Source: Oscillospiraceae bacterium
Lineage (GTDB): Bacteria; Bacillota; Clostridia; Oscillospirales; Oscillospiraceae
Assembly (NCBI GenBank): GCA_020025345.1
Contig: JAHHSH010000006.1
Coordinates: 1-44,416 of the forward strand
Direction of reading: 5' to 3'
Length of the DNA: 44,416 nt
The notes beneath the pieces were generated by a model, which made no database searches, was not told the origin of the DNA, and worked only from the letters and a program-made list of their open reading frames with translations. Below are positions 32,163 through 40,314 of the stretch, in pieces. Position 1 is the first letter of the stretch. The number at the start of each line of letters is the position of its first letter. The position numbers and the translations under genes were made by a program.

Positions 32163-34400
32163 ATGGCAAAAAAGAAAACAGACGTGCCGGTGAAGCACGC
32201 CACGAACCCCAATGTAATGGGCCTGCAGGGCACAGTGCTGCGTCAGGGCATTACCGAGACGCTGGACAGCAACTATATGCCCTACGCCATGAGCGTCATC
32301 GTCTCCCGTGCTATCCCGGAGATCGACGGCTTCAAGCCCTCCCACCGAAAGCTCCTCTACACCATGTATAAGATGGGGCTTTTGACGGGCAACCGTACCA
32401 AGTCCGCCAACATCGTGGGTCAGACCATGCGTCTTAACCCCCACGGCGACGCCGCCATCTATGAGACGATGGTGCGTCTTTCCAAGGGCAACGAGTCTTT
32501 GCTCCACCCCTTTGTGGACAGTAAGGGTAACTTCGGTAAGGTCTACTCCCGCGATATGGCCTACGCCGCCAGCCGTTATACGGAGGCGAAGCTGGCCCCT
32601 ATCTGCGCCGAGCTGTTCCGCGACCTCGACTGCGACGCGGTAGACTTTGTGGACAACTATGACAACACCACCAAGGAGCCGGCGCTGCTGCCCACCACCT
32701 TCCCCAATGTGCTGGTCAGCGCCAACCAGGGCATCGCCGTGGGTATGGCGTCCCAGATCTGCGGCTTCAATCTGGGCGAGGTGTGCGATACCACCGTGGC
32801 GTATCTGAAAAATCCCGACCACGATATCGCCTCTACCCTGCTCTGCCCCGACCTCTCTACCGGTGGCGAGATCATCTGTGACCCGGACGAGCTGCGCAAG
32901 ATCTATGCCACCGGCCGCGGCGGCTTGAAGGTGCGCTCCAAGTGGCGCTATGATAAGAAGGAGAACGTCATCGAGGTCTATGAGATCCCCTACTCCACCT
33001 CTGTGGAGGCCATCCTCGATAAGGTGGCCGAGCTGGTGAAGTCCGGCAAGGTGCGGGAGATCAACGATATGCGTGATGAGAGCGATCTGACCGGCTTGAA
33101 GCTGGCCATCGACCTCAAGCGCGGCGTGGACGCGGATAAGCTGATGCAAAAGCTCTTCAAGATGACGCCTTTGCAGGATACCGTCAGCTGCAACTTCAAT
33201 ATCCTCGTGGGCGGTATGCCCCGTGTCATGGGCGTGGGCGAGATTTTGGAGGAGTGGACGGCATGGCGGACGGAGTCGGTGCGCCGCCGCGTCTATTTCG
33301 TGCTCCATAAGAAGAAGGACAAACTCCACCTGCTGCAGGGCCTCAAGCGGATCCTGCTGGACATCGACAAGGCCATCGAGATCATCCGCAACACGGAAGA
33401 AGAAGTGGAAGTGGTGCCCAACCTGATGATCGGCTTTGGCATTGATCAGGTGCAGGCGGAGTATGTGGCGGAGATCAAGCTCCGTAATATCAATAAGGAG
33501 TATATCCTCAAGCGCGTGGCGGAGACGGAAGCGCTGGCGGAGGAAATCGCCGATCTGGAGGACACGCTGGCAAAGCCCAGCCGCATCCGCAAGATCATCA
33601 TTGACGAGCTGACGGCCGTGAAGAAGAAGTACGCCAAGCCCCGCAAGACCACCATCATCTACAGCGATCAGGTGGAGGAGTGGGACGAAGAGGAGGATGT
33701 GGACACCTATCCCGTCCACCTGTTCCTCTCTAAGGAGGGCTATTTCAAGAAGATCACGCCCCAGTCTCTGCGCATGAGCGGCGAGCAGAAGTTCAAGGAG
33801 GGTGACAGCCTCCGGGAGACGGTGGAGACCGTCAGCAACGCCGAAGTGATGTTCTTTACCGATCACTGTCAGGTCTATAAGACCCGCTGCGATCAGTTCA
33901 GTGACAGTAAGGCGTCCCTCCTGGGCGACTATCTCCCGGCCAAGCTGGAGATGGACCCGGAGGAGAACGTGGTCGCCATGGTGCTGCCCGGAGATTACAG
34001 CGGCCATCTGCTGTTCTTCTTTGAAAACGGCAAGGTGGCACGGGTGGAGATGAAGGCCTACCAGACCACCTCCAACCGCCGCAAGCTCACCAGCGCCTAC
34101 AGTGATAAGAGCCCGCTGGTGGATCTTCGGGTGCTGCGGGAGGAGCAGGAGCTGGTGCTCTACTCCACGGAGCCCCGCGCGCTGATCCTCCATACGTCCC
34201 TGCTCTCCCCCAAGGCTACCCGTTCCACGCAGGGCGTGACGGTGATGACACTGAAGCCTAAGTACCATCTGGAGCGCACGGCGCTTCTGGCGGAGTGCGG
34301 CATCACCAATCAGGCCCGCTACCGCGTCCGTTCCCTGCCGGCCGCCGGTGCGATCGTCAAGCCGGAGGACAGCGACGAAAAGCAGCTGGAACTGCTGTAA
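32163..34400 (+). CDS. Type IIA topoisomerase subunit A (ParC/GyrA-like), divergent
   Basis: 745 aa. The winged-helix/tower region is present, with the DNA-cleaving tyrosine in AASRYTEAKL. The canonical RALPDVRDGLKP becomes RAIPEIDGFKP. In the quinolone-binding helix, GDAAIYETMVR replaces the usual GDSAVYDTIVR, so Ser83 is Ala and Asp87 is Glu (E. coli GyrA numbering). The C-terminal domain is short and lacks a GyrA box (QRRGGKG), which argues against supercoiling activity. It shares an operon with the B subunit (AAGGAGG just before the ATG). Confidence 0.93.
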   Translation: MAKKKTDVPVKHATNPNVMGLQGTVLRQGITETLDSNYMPYAMSVIVSRAIPEIDGFKPSHRKLLYTMYKMGLLTGNRTKSANIVGQTMRLNPHGDAAIYETMVRLSKGNESLLHPFVDSKGNFGKVYSRDMAYAASRYTEAKLAPICAELFRDLDCDAVDFVDNYDNTTKEPALLPTTFPNVLVSANQGIAVGMASQICGFNLGEVCDTTVAYLKNPDHDIASTLLCPDLSTGGEIICDPDELRKIYATGRGGLKVRSKWRYDKKENVIEVYEIPYSTSVEAILDKVAELVKSGKVREINDMRDESDLTGLKLAIDLKRGVDADKLMQKLFKMTPLQDTVSCNFNILVGGMPRVMGVGEILEEWTAWRTESVRRRVYFVLHKKKDKLHLLQGLKRILLDIDKAIEIIRNTEEEVEVVPNLMIGFGIDQVQAEYVAEIKLRNINKEYILKRVAETEALAEEIADLEDTLAKPSRIRKIIIDELTAVKKKYAKPRKTTIIYSDQVEEWDEEEDVDTYPVHLFLSKEGYFKKITPQSLRMSGEQKFKEGDSLRETVETVSNAEVMFFTDHCQVYKTRCDQFSDSKASLLGDYLPAKLEMDPEENVVAMVLPGDYSGHLLFFFENGKVARVEMKAYQTTSNRRKLTSAYSDKSPLVDLRVLREEQELVLYSTEPRALILHTSLLSPKATRSTQGVTVMTLKPKYHLERTALLAECGITNQARYRVRSLPAAGAIVKPEDSDEKQLELL

Positions 34401-34526
34401 GGGATCGAGAAAACAGGGATACCGTTTTGGTTAGAATAATGCAGCCGGGGCTGCTTTGATGGAAGTTATCAACTTTGTGACAAGACCACCGAACCGTTCG
34501 GCGGAGAAAAGAAAGGAGACGCTGTT

Positions 34527-35393
34527 ATGAAAAACAAAATTCGTGAAACCATTGTACGCTATGCCATCATCACGGTAGCCTGTGCCGTCTATGCATGGGG
34601 CTTTGCGTGGTGTTTCGACGCAAACCACATCAGCGTAGGCGGATTTACCGGTATTGCTCAGATCATCAACTATTTCCTGCCCTGGGCACCTGTGGGTATC
34701 ATGACCATTGTCTTGAATGTGCCTCTCTTCTTCCTGGGTTGGAAGAAGCTGGGCAAGGAAACGCTGATCAGCTCCCTCTTTGCCATGGCCATATCCTCTC
34801 TTTTTATCGACATATTCCTCGCCGTTCATCAGTTTCAGGCCATGGACCCCATTCTGGCCAGTATCTACGGCGGCCTGTTCTTGGGTGTTTCCGGCGGCGT
34901 GATGATGCGCCAGAGCGCCAATACCGGCGGCTCGGAGATGGCAGCCCGGCTTTTGAAGCTGAAGTTCGAGGGCGCCTCCATGGGCACGCTGCTGCTGTCG
35001 GTGGATCTGATAGTGACGGTGGTCTACGCCTTTATCTTCCGGGATATGACCCGCGCCCTCTATGGTGTGGTCGGCCTTTATGTGGCCTCTCTGGCCATGG
35101 ATAAGGTCATCTACGGCGCCAACGCTGCCAAGGTGGTGCAGATCATCTCTCGAAAGCAGGAGGAGATCACGGCACGGCTCTTGGAGCTGGATCGCGGTGT
35201 CACGCTGCTGCAGGGGCGCGGTGCCTACAGCGGAGAGTCAAAGCAGGTGATTTTATGCGCTGTGGGCCGCAGTGAGATGGTCGAAGTGAAGCGTCTGGTG
35301 CGTGAGATCGATTCGGACGCCTTTGTGATCGTTATGGACGCCTATGAGATTCTGGGCGAAGGCTTTGCCGAGCACAAGGAAAACAGCCTTTAA
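34527..35393 (+). CDS. YitT family membrane protein
   Basis: 288 aa: five or six membrane segments (formerly DUF161), then a C-terminal DUF2179 domain from about residue 205 (GVTLLQGRGAYSGESKQVIL, then VVMDAYEILGEGF). Function is not established. The family is multi-copy in Firmicutes, and a second member lies at 36954-37835 on the other strand. AAAGGAG lies before the ATG. It may be transcribed with the lipoprotein gene 18 bases downstream. Confidence 0.9.
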   Translation: MKNKIRETIVRYAIITVACAVYAWGFAWCFDANHISVGGFTGIAQIINYFLPWAPVGIMTIVLNVPLFFLGWKKLGKETLISSLFAMAISSLFIDIFLAVHQFQAMDPILASIYGGLFLGVSGGVMMRQSANTGGSEMAARLLKLKFEGASMGTLLLSVDLIVTVVYAFIFRDMTRALYGVVGLYVASLAMDKVIYGANAAKVVQIISRKQEEITARLLELDRGVTLLQGRGAYSGESKQVILCAVGRSEMVEVKRLVREIDSDAFVIVMDAYEILGEGFAEHKENSL

Positions 35394-35411
35394 GGAAAAG
35401 GGGGAAGCGCC

Positions 35412-36059
35412 GTGAAAAAGATACTGTTATCGCTGCTGCTGGCCGCGGCGTTGCTGCTGAGCGGCTGCAGCCCTATCCTCAATCGGGAGTACAGTGTCGT
35501 TCAGCCCCACTCCTTCACCTATTATGAGGGGAACAACCGCAGCGTGCTGCGGGCGGAGAGCTATCAGGATGTGGTCAATGACCTGCTGGTGCTCATCGGG
35601 TCCGGTGCCAAGGAGGGCACCATCTGGCTCTATGCCGGCGAGGAACCGCTGGATGCGGCGGAGGCGGCGGAGAGTGCCTGCCGTGAGGTGAAGGAGGAAA
35701 CGCCGCTGGGGGCCTATGCCGTGGACTATCTCAGCTACACGGTGGATGATTCGTCCCGCAATTATACGGAGATCCGCTTGACGGTGGGCTATCGCCGCAG
35801 TGCTGAGCAGGTCTCCTCCATGGTCCACGCCACCAGTATTGCTGCTCTCTATGACCTCCTGTCGGCTGCTGCCGCCAATGGCGCGGAAGAATTGGTGGTG
35901 CAGGTGTCCTACTTCGACCGACAGGAACAGGAAGTGGCGGCAATCGTGGAGCGCGTGCAGCAGGAGAAGCAGCCCGGTTCCGTGGAAAAATGGCCGGTGC
36001 ATTTCTATCCCGACGGCGGCAATGCGGGGATCATAGAAATTATTTTGAAAAACAAGTAA
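35412..36059 (+). CDS. Predicted lipoprotein, function unknown
   Basis: 215 aa with GTG start and a GGGGAAG ribosome binding site. A signal peptide (KKILLSLLLAAALLL) ends at lipobox SGC with Cys19, so it is a surface lipoprotein. The mature part has alternating sheets and helices with no domain I recognise. It follows the YitT gene closely and precedes a tRNA gene. Confidence 0.8.
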   Translation: MKKILLSLLLAAALLLSGCSPILNREYSVVQPHSFTYYEGNNRSVLRAESYQDVVNDLLVLIGSGAKEGTIWLYAGEEPLDAAEAAESACREVKEETPLGAYAVDYLSYTVDDSSRNYTEIRLTVGYRRSAEQVSSMVHATSIAALYDLLSAAAANGAEELVVQVSYFDRQEQEVAAIVERVQQEKQPGSVEKWPVHFYPDGGNAGIIEIILKNK

Positions 36060-36077
36060 AAAATAAGAAGAACGGGG

Positions 36078-36106
36078 TTGACAGTTGGCGAAACGCCTGC
36101 TATAAT
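36078..36106 (+). promoter_or_regulatory. tRNA-Gly promoter
   Basis: Consensus TTGACA (36078-36083) and TATAAT (36101-36106), spacer 17, twelve bases before the tRNA. Confidence 0.9.
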
Positions 36107-36118
36107 CAATACTGTTCT

Positions 36119-36194
36119 GCGGGCGTAGCTCATCTGGTAGAGCGCAACCTTGCCAAGGTTGAGGTAGCGAGTTCGAGCCTCGTCGCCCGCTCCA
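36119..36194 (+). tRNA. tRNA-Gly (GCC)
   Basis: A 76-base cloverleaf: acceptor GCGGGCG with CGCCCGC, anticodon loop TTGCCAA (GCC), T loop GTTCGAGC, discriminator T and encoded CCA (36192-36194). The anticodon identifies glycine. Confidence 0.97.
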
Positions 36195-36227
36195 AAAGCC
36201 CTTCTGCAATAGCGGAGGGGTTTTTTA
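36195..36227 (+). terminator. Terminator of tRNA-Gly
   Basis: CCCTTC pairs with GGAGGG (one G-U) and is followed by six T's directly after the tRNA. Confidence 0.8.
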
Positions 36228-36455
36228 CTGCTCATTTTTCGAAATGGGCAGTTTTTTATGTCTGAAATTGTGCCGATAGGCCGCAAAAAGGGCATGACGC
36301 AAAATAGACCCGTGCGACCAGGCAGGCGTATAAAAGAAGAGATTCCGGAGTAATGCCGGTGAAAAGCGCCGGCTGCCTTCCCTTCTGGCTGCCGAATGTG
36401 CTATTATGTGGGCTGCGGAAAAAGATGTAAAATCCGCCGAAGGAGAAAATGAACG

Positions 36456-36845
36456 ATGAAAAAAGAAGCAAAACAGATTGTGCTTGTGCTCCTTTTCCTG
36501 CTGTTGGGCGGTGTTATGGGCTACTTTGCAGCCATTACGCAGGCCGAGAGGCTGAGAGATCCTGCGATCATGGCTCTTTGGGAAGCGCAAAATATGCCGG
36601 TGCCGGAGCCGATCACCGTGCCCAGAAGTGTGATTTCCTTTGGGTTGCTTTTTTCGGGCATCCCCACGGGCCTGTTCTTTTATCGGCACATCGCCGCAAG
36701 CTGGCTTACCCCTATGGCGCCTAAAATCATCATCGGAATTATTGCCTTTCCCGTCTACGCACTTGTCGGCGCAATCGGTTCCATCCCCTTTATGGTTTAC
36801 AAGGGAATCTCTCTGCTCAAAGGGAAAGGGAAAAATGGCAGATGA
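36456..36845 (+). CDS. Small membrane protein, function unknown
   Basis: 129 aa with three or four hydrophobic segments: residues about 8-27, 57-75, and two near 85-120. No recognisable domain. AAGGAG (36440-36445) lies ten bases before this ATG; an ATG at 36449 in another frame is too close to the site and gives no plausible product. It stands alone between tRNA-Gly and a terminator. Confidence 0.65.
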   Translation: MKKEAKQIVLVLLFLLLGGVMGYFAAITQAERLRDPAIMALWEAQNMPVPEPITVPRSVISFGLLFSGIPTGLFFYRHIAASWLTPMAPKIIIGIIAFPVYALVGAIGSIPFMVYKGISLLKGKGKNGR

Positions 36846-36904
36846 AATCGAACCTGCAGCAGCAGGGAGATTCTGCCCTGTGCGCAGGAAAACGATGGAT
36901 ATAA

Positions 36905-36940
36905 AAAAGCAGTACACCTTTAAGGTGTACTGCTTTTCTT
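36905..36940. terminator. Bidirectional terminator
   Basis: A 16-bp stem AAAAGCAGTACACCTT with AAGGTGTACTGCTTTT lies between the small membrane protein gene and the convergent yitT gene. Confidence 0.88.
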
Positions 36941-36953
36941 TTGGCTGTTTCTA

Positions 36954-37835
36954 TCAGTCCAGATGGCGGGTGAAATTGCCGCCGATGCGTGCGGCCTTTT
37001 TCACAATGAAGAAAGCGTTGGGGTCGATTTCCAGCACAGCGTGCTGCAGTGCGTCGATCTCAAATTTGGACAGACACACGCACAATACCCGCAGCTCGTC
37101 ACCGGTGTAGCCGCCGTGGCCCTCCCAGAAGGTGACGCCGCGCTGCAGATTGTCCATGATATACCGGGGCAGCTCCGGGCGCTTATCCTTGGTGAAGATC
37201 AGGACTTCCATCACCACGTTCTGCTGGTGGGAACGGTCCACCATAAAGCTGGAGAACACGTTGCAGATCACCGAGTAGATGGCAGTGGGGATATTGAAGA
37301 GGAAAAGGCAGACGGAGTAGAGAATGACGTTGAAAACCAGACCAAAGCGGCCTACGCTGAAATTGGCCTTCTTCTTGGAGAGATAAAGGCCGATGATGTC
37401 GGTGCCGCCGCTGGAGCAGCCGCTGGTGAGCACAATGCCGCTGGCAAAGCCGATGAGCAGGCCGCCTACCAGACAGTTGGCCAGCATATCGCTGAGAATA
37501 GGCGTGGCAGGAATGGGAATAATACTGAGGAAGAAAGAGTTGGCGACGGTGCAGATGATGGTGCGCACCACGAAGGAACGGCCGAAGTTATGCCAGGCCA
37601 GCCAGAAGAGGGGCAGGTTCAGCAGCAGGTTGAGAAGACCGGCGATATCAAAGGGGAGCTGCAGGTGGAGATAGTTCACCAACAGGGTACGCACGACCTG
37701 ACATAGACCCATAATGCCGCCGGAATAGAGCTGAGAAGGTACAATGAACAGATTGATGGCTATGGACATGAGAAAAATACCGGCAACACCGGTGAGAACA
37801 CGGGCGAAGGGGTGATGTAAAGCTTTTTCTAACAT
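36954..37835 (-). CDS. YitT family membrane protein (second copy)
   Basis: 293 aa with the same architecture as the copy at 34527: membrane core, then DUF2179 (GVTFWEGHGGYTGDELRVLC, then LEIDPNAFFIVKKAARIGG). The start is set at the ATG at 37835, which has GGAG seven bases upstream. An ATG at 37850 would place that site inside the gene. It is monocistronic. Function not established. Confidence 0.9.
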   Translation of the reverse strand: MLEKALHHPFARVLTGVAGIFLMSIAINLFIVPSQLYSGGIMGLCQVVRTLLVNYLHLQLPFDIAGLLNLLLNLPLFWLAWHNFGRSFVVRTIICTVANSFFLSIIPIPATPILSDMLANCLVGGLLIGFASGIVLTSGCSSGGTDIIGLYLSKKKANFSVGRFGLVFNVILYSVCLFLFNIPTAIYSVICNVFSSFMVDRSHQQNVVMEVLIFTKDKRPELPRYIMDNLQRGVTFWEGHGGYTGDELRVLCVCLSKFEIDALQHAVLEIDPNAFFIVKKAARIGGNFTRHLD

Positions 37836-37918
37836 AATATTTCTCCTCATTCATACGCGGAAACAATACATACCTTTATAAAGGACAGTATATGCGTTAG
37901 TGGAAGAAAGTCAAGCCC

Positions 37919-38206
37919 CTATAAGCTGTAGCGCAGTGTACGAAACAGCTTGTCCACGGAGCGTGAAATCGTGCGGGAAACGGTGGACTTGGACAGGTGC
38001 AATTCCTCGGCGATGGCGGTGACGGATTTCCCGTCGAAAAAGTGCATGGTGAGCATCTGCCGCTGCCGATCCGTCAGCTCCTCCGCCATGGCTTTGGGAA
38101 GATTCCCCAGAAGCCGTTCCAGCCGCAGGTGGTTGTCCTCCCCCTGTTCCCGCTGCCACAGCTGGAGTCCGGCTAAGTCCATGATGTCAAAGGATGTATT
38201 TGCCAT
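37919..38206 (-). CDS. Small sigma-region-4-like helix-turn-helix protein
   Basis: 95 aa. The C-terminal half is a sigma-70 region 4 type helix-turn-helix: LTDRQRQMLTMHFFDGKSVT, AIAEELHLSKSTVSRTISRS. There is no region 2, so it cannot act as a complete sigma factor. It may bind DNA alone or bring RNA polymerase to a site with a partner. It overlaps the upstream small gene by 20 bases. Similar pairs occur in Clostridial genomes and mobile elements; no other mobile-element genes are seen here. Confidence 0.75.
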   Translation of the reverse strand: MANTSFDIMDLAGLQLWQREQGEDNHLRLERLLGNLPKAMAEELTDRQRQMLTMHFFDGKSVTAIAEELHLSKSTVSRTISRSVDKLFRTLRYSL

Positions 38207-38420
38207 TGCGTGCGTGGCTCCTTTCGTAGTAGTGTTCTGTCAGCTCTGCCAGTTCCCGGGTCTGGCGCAGCATCGGCTGCAGCTCCCGGATCCGCTGGCG
38301 TAGGTGGAATTGCTTCTCCTCATCCATCTCCTCTAGGAGCTGACCCTGCAGTTGTTTGATGCGCTGTGCGATGGCAGCAGCGCTGTCTCGATACAGCGCG
38401 GAAAGCTGTGTAAGTGTCAT
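38187..38420 (-). CDS. Small charged coiled-coil protein paired with the HTH protein
   Basis: 77 aa. It is rich in Gln, Glu, Leu and Arg, and predicted largely helical or coiled coil (AAIAQRIKQLQGQLLEEMDE, RQRIRELQPMLRQTRELAEL). The ATG at 38420 is preferred because GGGAG lies about seven bases upstream. A longer start at 38489 adds a hydrophobic stretch and lacks such a site. It is translated with the sigma-4-like protein and is a candidate partner for it. Family not recognised. Confidence 0.65.
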   Translation of the reverse strand: MTLTQLSALYRDSAAAIAQRIKQLQGQLLEEMDEEKQFHLRQRIRELQPMLRQTRELAELTEHYYERSHARNGKYIL

Positions 38421-38476
38421 AAGGATCTCCCTCTTTCTGAAAAATAATATTTTTATCACTCTTTGTAAAAATATTG

Positions 38477-38505
38477 TTGACAAACACATAAACTTCTGTT
38501 ATCAT
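38477..38505 (+). promoter_or_regulatory. Promoter of the tRNA-Thr/tRNA-Tyr pair
   Basis: TTGACA (38477-38482) and TATCAT (38500-38505), spacer 17, shortly before tRNA-Thr. Confidence 0.85.
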
Positions 38506-38523
38506 AATCTTCGCTGGTTGTTC

Positions 38524-38599
38524 GCTGGTGTAGCTCAGCTGGTAGAGCAGCTGATTTGTAATCAGCAGGTCGGGGGTTCGAGTCCGTCCACCAGCTCCA
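38524..38599 (+). tRNA. tRNA-Thr (TGT)
   Basis: Acceptor GCTGGTG with CACCAGC, anticodon loop TTTGTAA (TGT), T loop GTTCGAG, discriminator T and encoded CCA. The anticodon identifies threonine. Confidence 0.97.
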
Positions 38600-38608
38600 A
38601 TTTCATAT

Positions 38609-38693
38609 GGGGGATTTCCCGAGTGGCCAAAGGGGACAGACTGTAAATCTGCTGGCACCGCCTTCGGTGGTTCGAATCCACCATCCCCCACCA
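38609..38693 (+). tRNA. tRNA-Tyr (GTA)
   Basis: An 85-base class II tRNA with acceptor GGGGGAT/ATCCCCC, anticodon loop CTGTAAA (GTA), a long variable arm, T loop GTTCGAATC and encoded CCA. It lies nine bases after tRNA-Thr and is surely co-transcribed with it. Confidence 0.97.
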
Positions 38694-38694
38694 G

Positions 38695-38731
38695 ACTCCC
38701 GGATGCTTCGGCATTCGGGAGTTTTATTTTT
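38695..38731 (+). terminator. Terminator of the tRNA-Thr/Tyr operon
   Basis: ACTCCCGGATGC, TTCG loop and GCATTCGGGAGT form a stem, followed by TTTATTTTTT. Confidence 0.93.
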
Positions 38732-39240
38732 TCTGCTTCGTCTTTCTCGCCTTCTTATAGGCAGGAGGGGCGGAGTTTTTTGCTGCCTATCCTGCCGTGC
38801 AGAAGACAGGATGGAAGACTGAGGACGAAATGCGCGGGAAAAATGGGGCGGAAAGGGCCTCTGCACTGTGGATCGAGGGGCATGATCGGCACAGCTGCTG
38901 CTCTCAGAGGTTGTGTTGCCATACACATTGCGCAAACCACAGCGCGTGTGCGGCGAAGCTTTGGTTAGCGCCCCTGTGGATGGCGGCGGCATTTGGACGC
39001 GTTGTTTCTCCGCCGATGCGGAAGAATCGGCGGAGCATTGCTTCGTGGCGCAGAGTCGTACTGGAATGTGGTGCGCTTCATGGTGGGCAATGTGGTGCCG
39101 GAGAGCGTTGTAGGTTCCTCTTCCTACTCTGCGGCGCGTCATCCGGCGGTTTTCGCGGCGGCGATGTTCTGCATTATCGGGCAGGGGATAATGCTGTACA
39201 AATTCCACAAAACTTGGAGGATGACTTTCACGTTTTCCAC
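38732..39240. other. Stretch without a credible gene
   Basis: Open frames exist on both strands but have Cys/His/Arg-rich, non-protein-like composition and no ribosome binding sites. There is a 10-bp hairpin CTCCGCCGAT/ATCGGCGGAG at 39008-39035. The stretch ends at a strong plus-strand terminator (39241), which implies that something upstream is transcribed. It may be a non-coding RNA or a decayed gene; I recognise neither. Confidence 0.4.
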
Positions 39241-39274
39241 AGGCAGCACGGTTTTCCGTGCTGCCTGTTTTTTT
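39241..39274 (+). terminator. Strong terminator with no assigned gene upstream
   Basis: An 11-bp perfect stem AGGCAGCACGG with CCGTGCTGCCT, TTTT loop, then G and eight T's. No gene directly precedes it on the plus strand. Confidence 0.88.
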
Positions 39275-39284
39275 GGCGTGTGTA

Positions 39285-39397
39285 CCAGTTTCCTTGAGAG
39301 CAATTTCAGAATATCACAAGAAAACTGGTAAGTCAAGCATAAAATAACAAGTTTCTTGATAAAATGAATTGACAAAGCCAAGAAACTAAGCTACCAT
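39285..39397 (+). promoter_or_regulatory. Promoter and operator array of the S24 repressor gene
   Basis: TTGACA (39369-39374) and TACCAT (39392-39397), spacer 17. Four copies of a CAAGAAA(A)CT-type half-site occur: CCAGTTTCCTTG (39285-39296, inverted), CAAGAAAACTGG (39317-39328), CAAGTTTCTTG (39348-39358, itself symmetric) and CCAAGAAACT (39378-39387, between -35 and -10). The first two form a 12-bp inverted repeat with one mismatch. This is the arrangement expected for an autorepressor. Confidence 0.7.
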
Positions 39398-39438
39398 AGA
39401 AGGAGAAAATGACGAAAAATGTCGAAGGAGGGAAAAGC

Positions 39439-40191
39439 ATGGCCTTTGGAGAACGGCTGCGCCAACGGCGGGAGGAATTGGGGATGACCCGTCCGGAGTT
39501 GGCACAGCGGCTGGGCGTGTCCCGGTCTGCGATTGGCAATTATGAGACGGGCGTCAGTGCGCCGCGGGAAGAGGTGTTGCTGCGGCTGTTTGATGCGTTG
39601 AGCGTGGACGCCAACTACCTATACCGCGATAGTTTCCGCTTTGATGGGAATACCTGCTCCAAGGAAGAGCGGGCGCTGTTAGAAAAATATAGAAGCCTCG
39701 GTTTGACGGGACGGCAGACGGTGCAGCAGCTGCTGGATGGGCTGAGCGCCTGGCAGACGGAGATGCAAGGGGAGCGAGAGATGGAGCCGGAGCAGCGGCG
39801 CATGATTCCGCTCTATTGCTCTCCGGCGGCGGCAGGCTATGCGGCCCCGGCCTTTGGCGATGACTATGAGCTGGTTCCTGTGACCGGCGAGATTCCTCAG
39901 GGAGCAGAGCTGGCGGTGCGGATCCAGGGTGATTCCATGGAGCCATTGATCGCCGATGGTTCTTCTGTATATGTCAACCACGATCCGCTGCAAAATGGGG
40001 ATGTGGGCATCTTCTGTGTGGACGGAGAAATGCTCTGCAAGCAGTATTATCGTGATCCGCTGGGCATGGTGTACCTCTTCTCCCTCAATCGGCGGAGAGC
40101 CGATGCGGATGTGGTGCTGACGCCGGACGGCGGGCGGACGCTGACCTGCTTTGGCCGGGTGATGATGCGTACGCAGCCGCTGCCCATGTAA
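39439..40191 (+). CDS. XRE/S24 LexA-like self-cleaving repressor
   Basis: 250 aa: a Cro/CI HTH at residues about 3-60 (LRQRREELGMTRPELAQRLG, VSRSAIGNYE) and a peptidase S24 domain from about 123. The autocleavage dyad is present (Ser166 in GDSMEPL, Lys201 in MLCKQYY), and the likely cleavage bond is Ala132-Gly133 in AAAGY. It therefore resembles CI or HdiR-type repressors inactivated on DNA damage or other stress. The ATG at 39439 has AAGGAGG eight bases upstream. An in-frame ATG at 39409 also has AAGGAG, at three bases. No phage genes are nearby, so the genes it represses besides its own are unknown. Confidence 0.88.
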   Translation: MAFGERLRQRREELGMTRPELAQRLGVSRSAIGNYETGVSAPREEVLLRLFDALSVDANYLYRDSFRFDGNTCSKEERALLEKYRSLGLTGRQTVQQLLDGLSAWQTEMQGEREMEPEQRRMIPLYCSPAAAGYAAPAFGDDYELVPVTGEIPQGAELAVRIQGDSMEPLIADGSSVYVNHDPLQNGDVGIFCVDGEMLCKQYYRDPLGMVYLFSLNRRRADADVVLTPDGGRTLTCFGRVMMRTQPLPM

Positions 40192-40198
40192 GAAAATG

Positions 40199-40229
40199 AG
40201 AAGCGCCCGGATTTATTCCGGGCGCTTTG
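40199..40229 (+). terminator. Terminator of the S24 repressor gene
   Basis: AAGCGCCCGG and CCGGGCGCTT form a stem directly after the stop, followed by TGG (short tail). Confidence 0.75.
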
Positions 40230-40255
40230 GCTGTATCGGGACGACTTTTGCCCAT

Positions 40256-40297
40256 AAAAATCCCCCGACCCGTGCGCAGTACACAGGTCGGGGGGTG
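40256..40297 (-). terminator. Terminator of the SDR gene
   Basis: On the minus strand CCCCCGACC and GGTCGGGGGA pair across a 15-base loop and are followed by TTTTTA, about 20 bases after the SDR stop. Confidence 0.85.
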
Positions 40298-40314
40298 TTG
40301 CTGTCAAAGAATCA

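Noticed and set aside
38603..39208. A 201-codon minus-strand frame and a 166-codon plus-strand frame after the tRNAs
   Set aside because: The first reads backwards through tRNA-Tyr, the second lacks a binding site; both have Cys/Arg/His-rich random-like composition.
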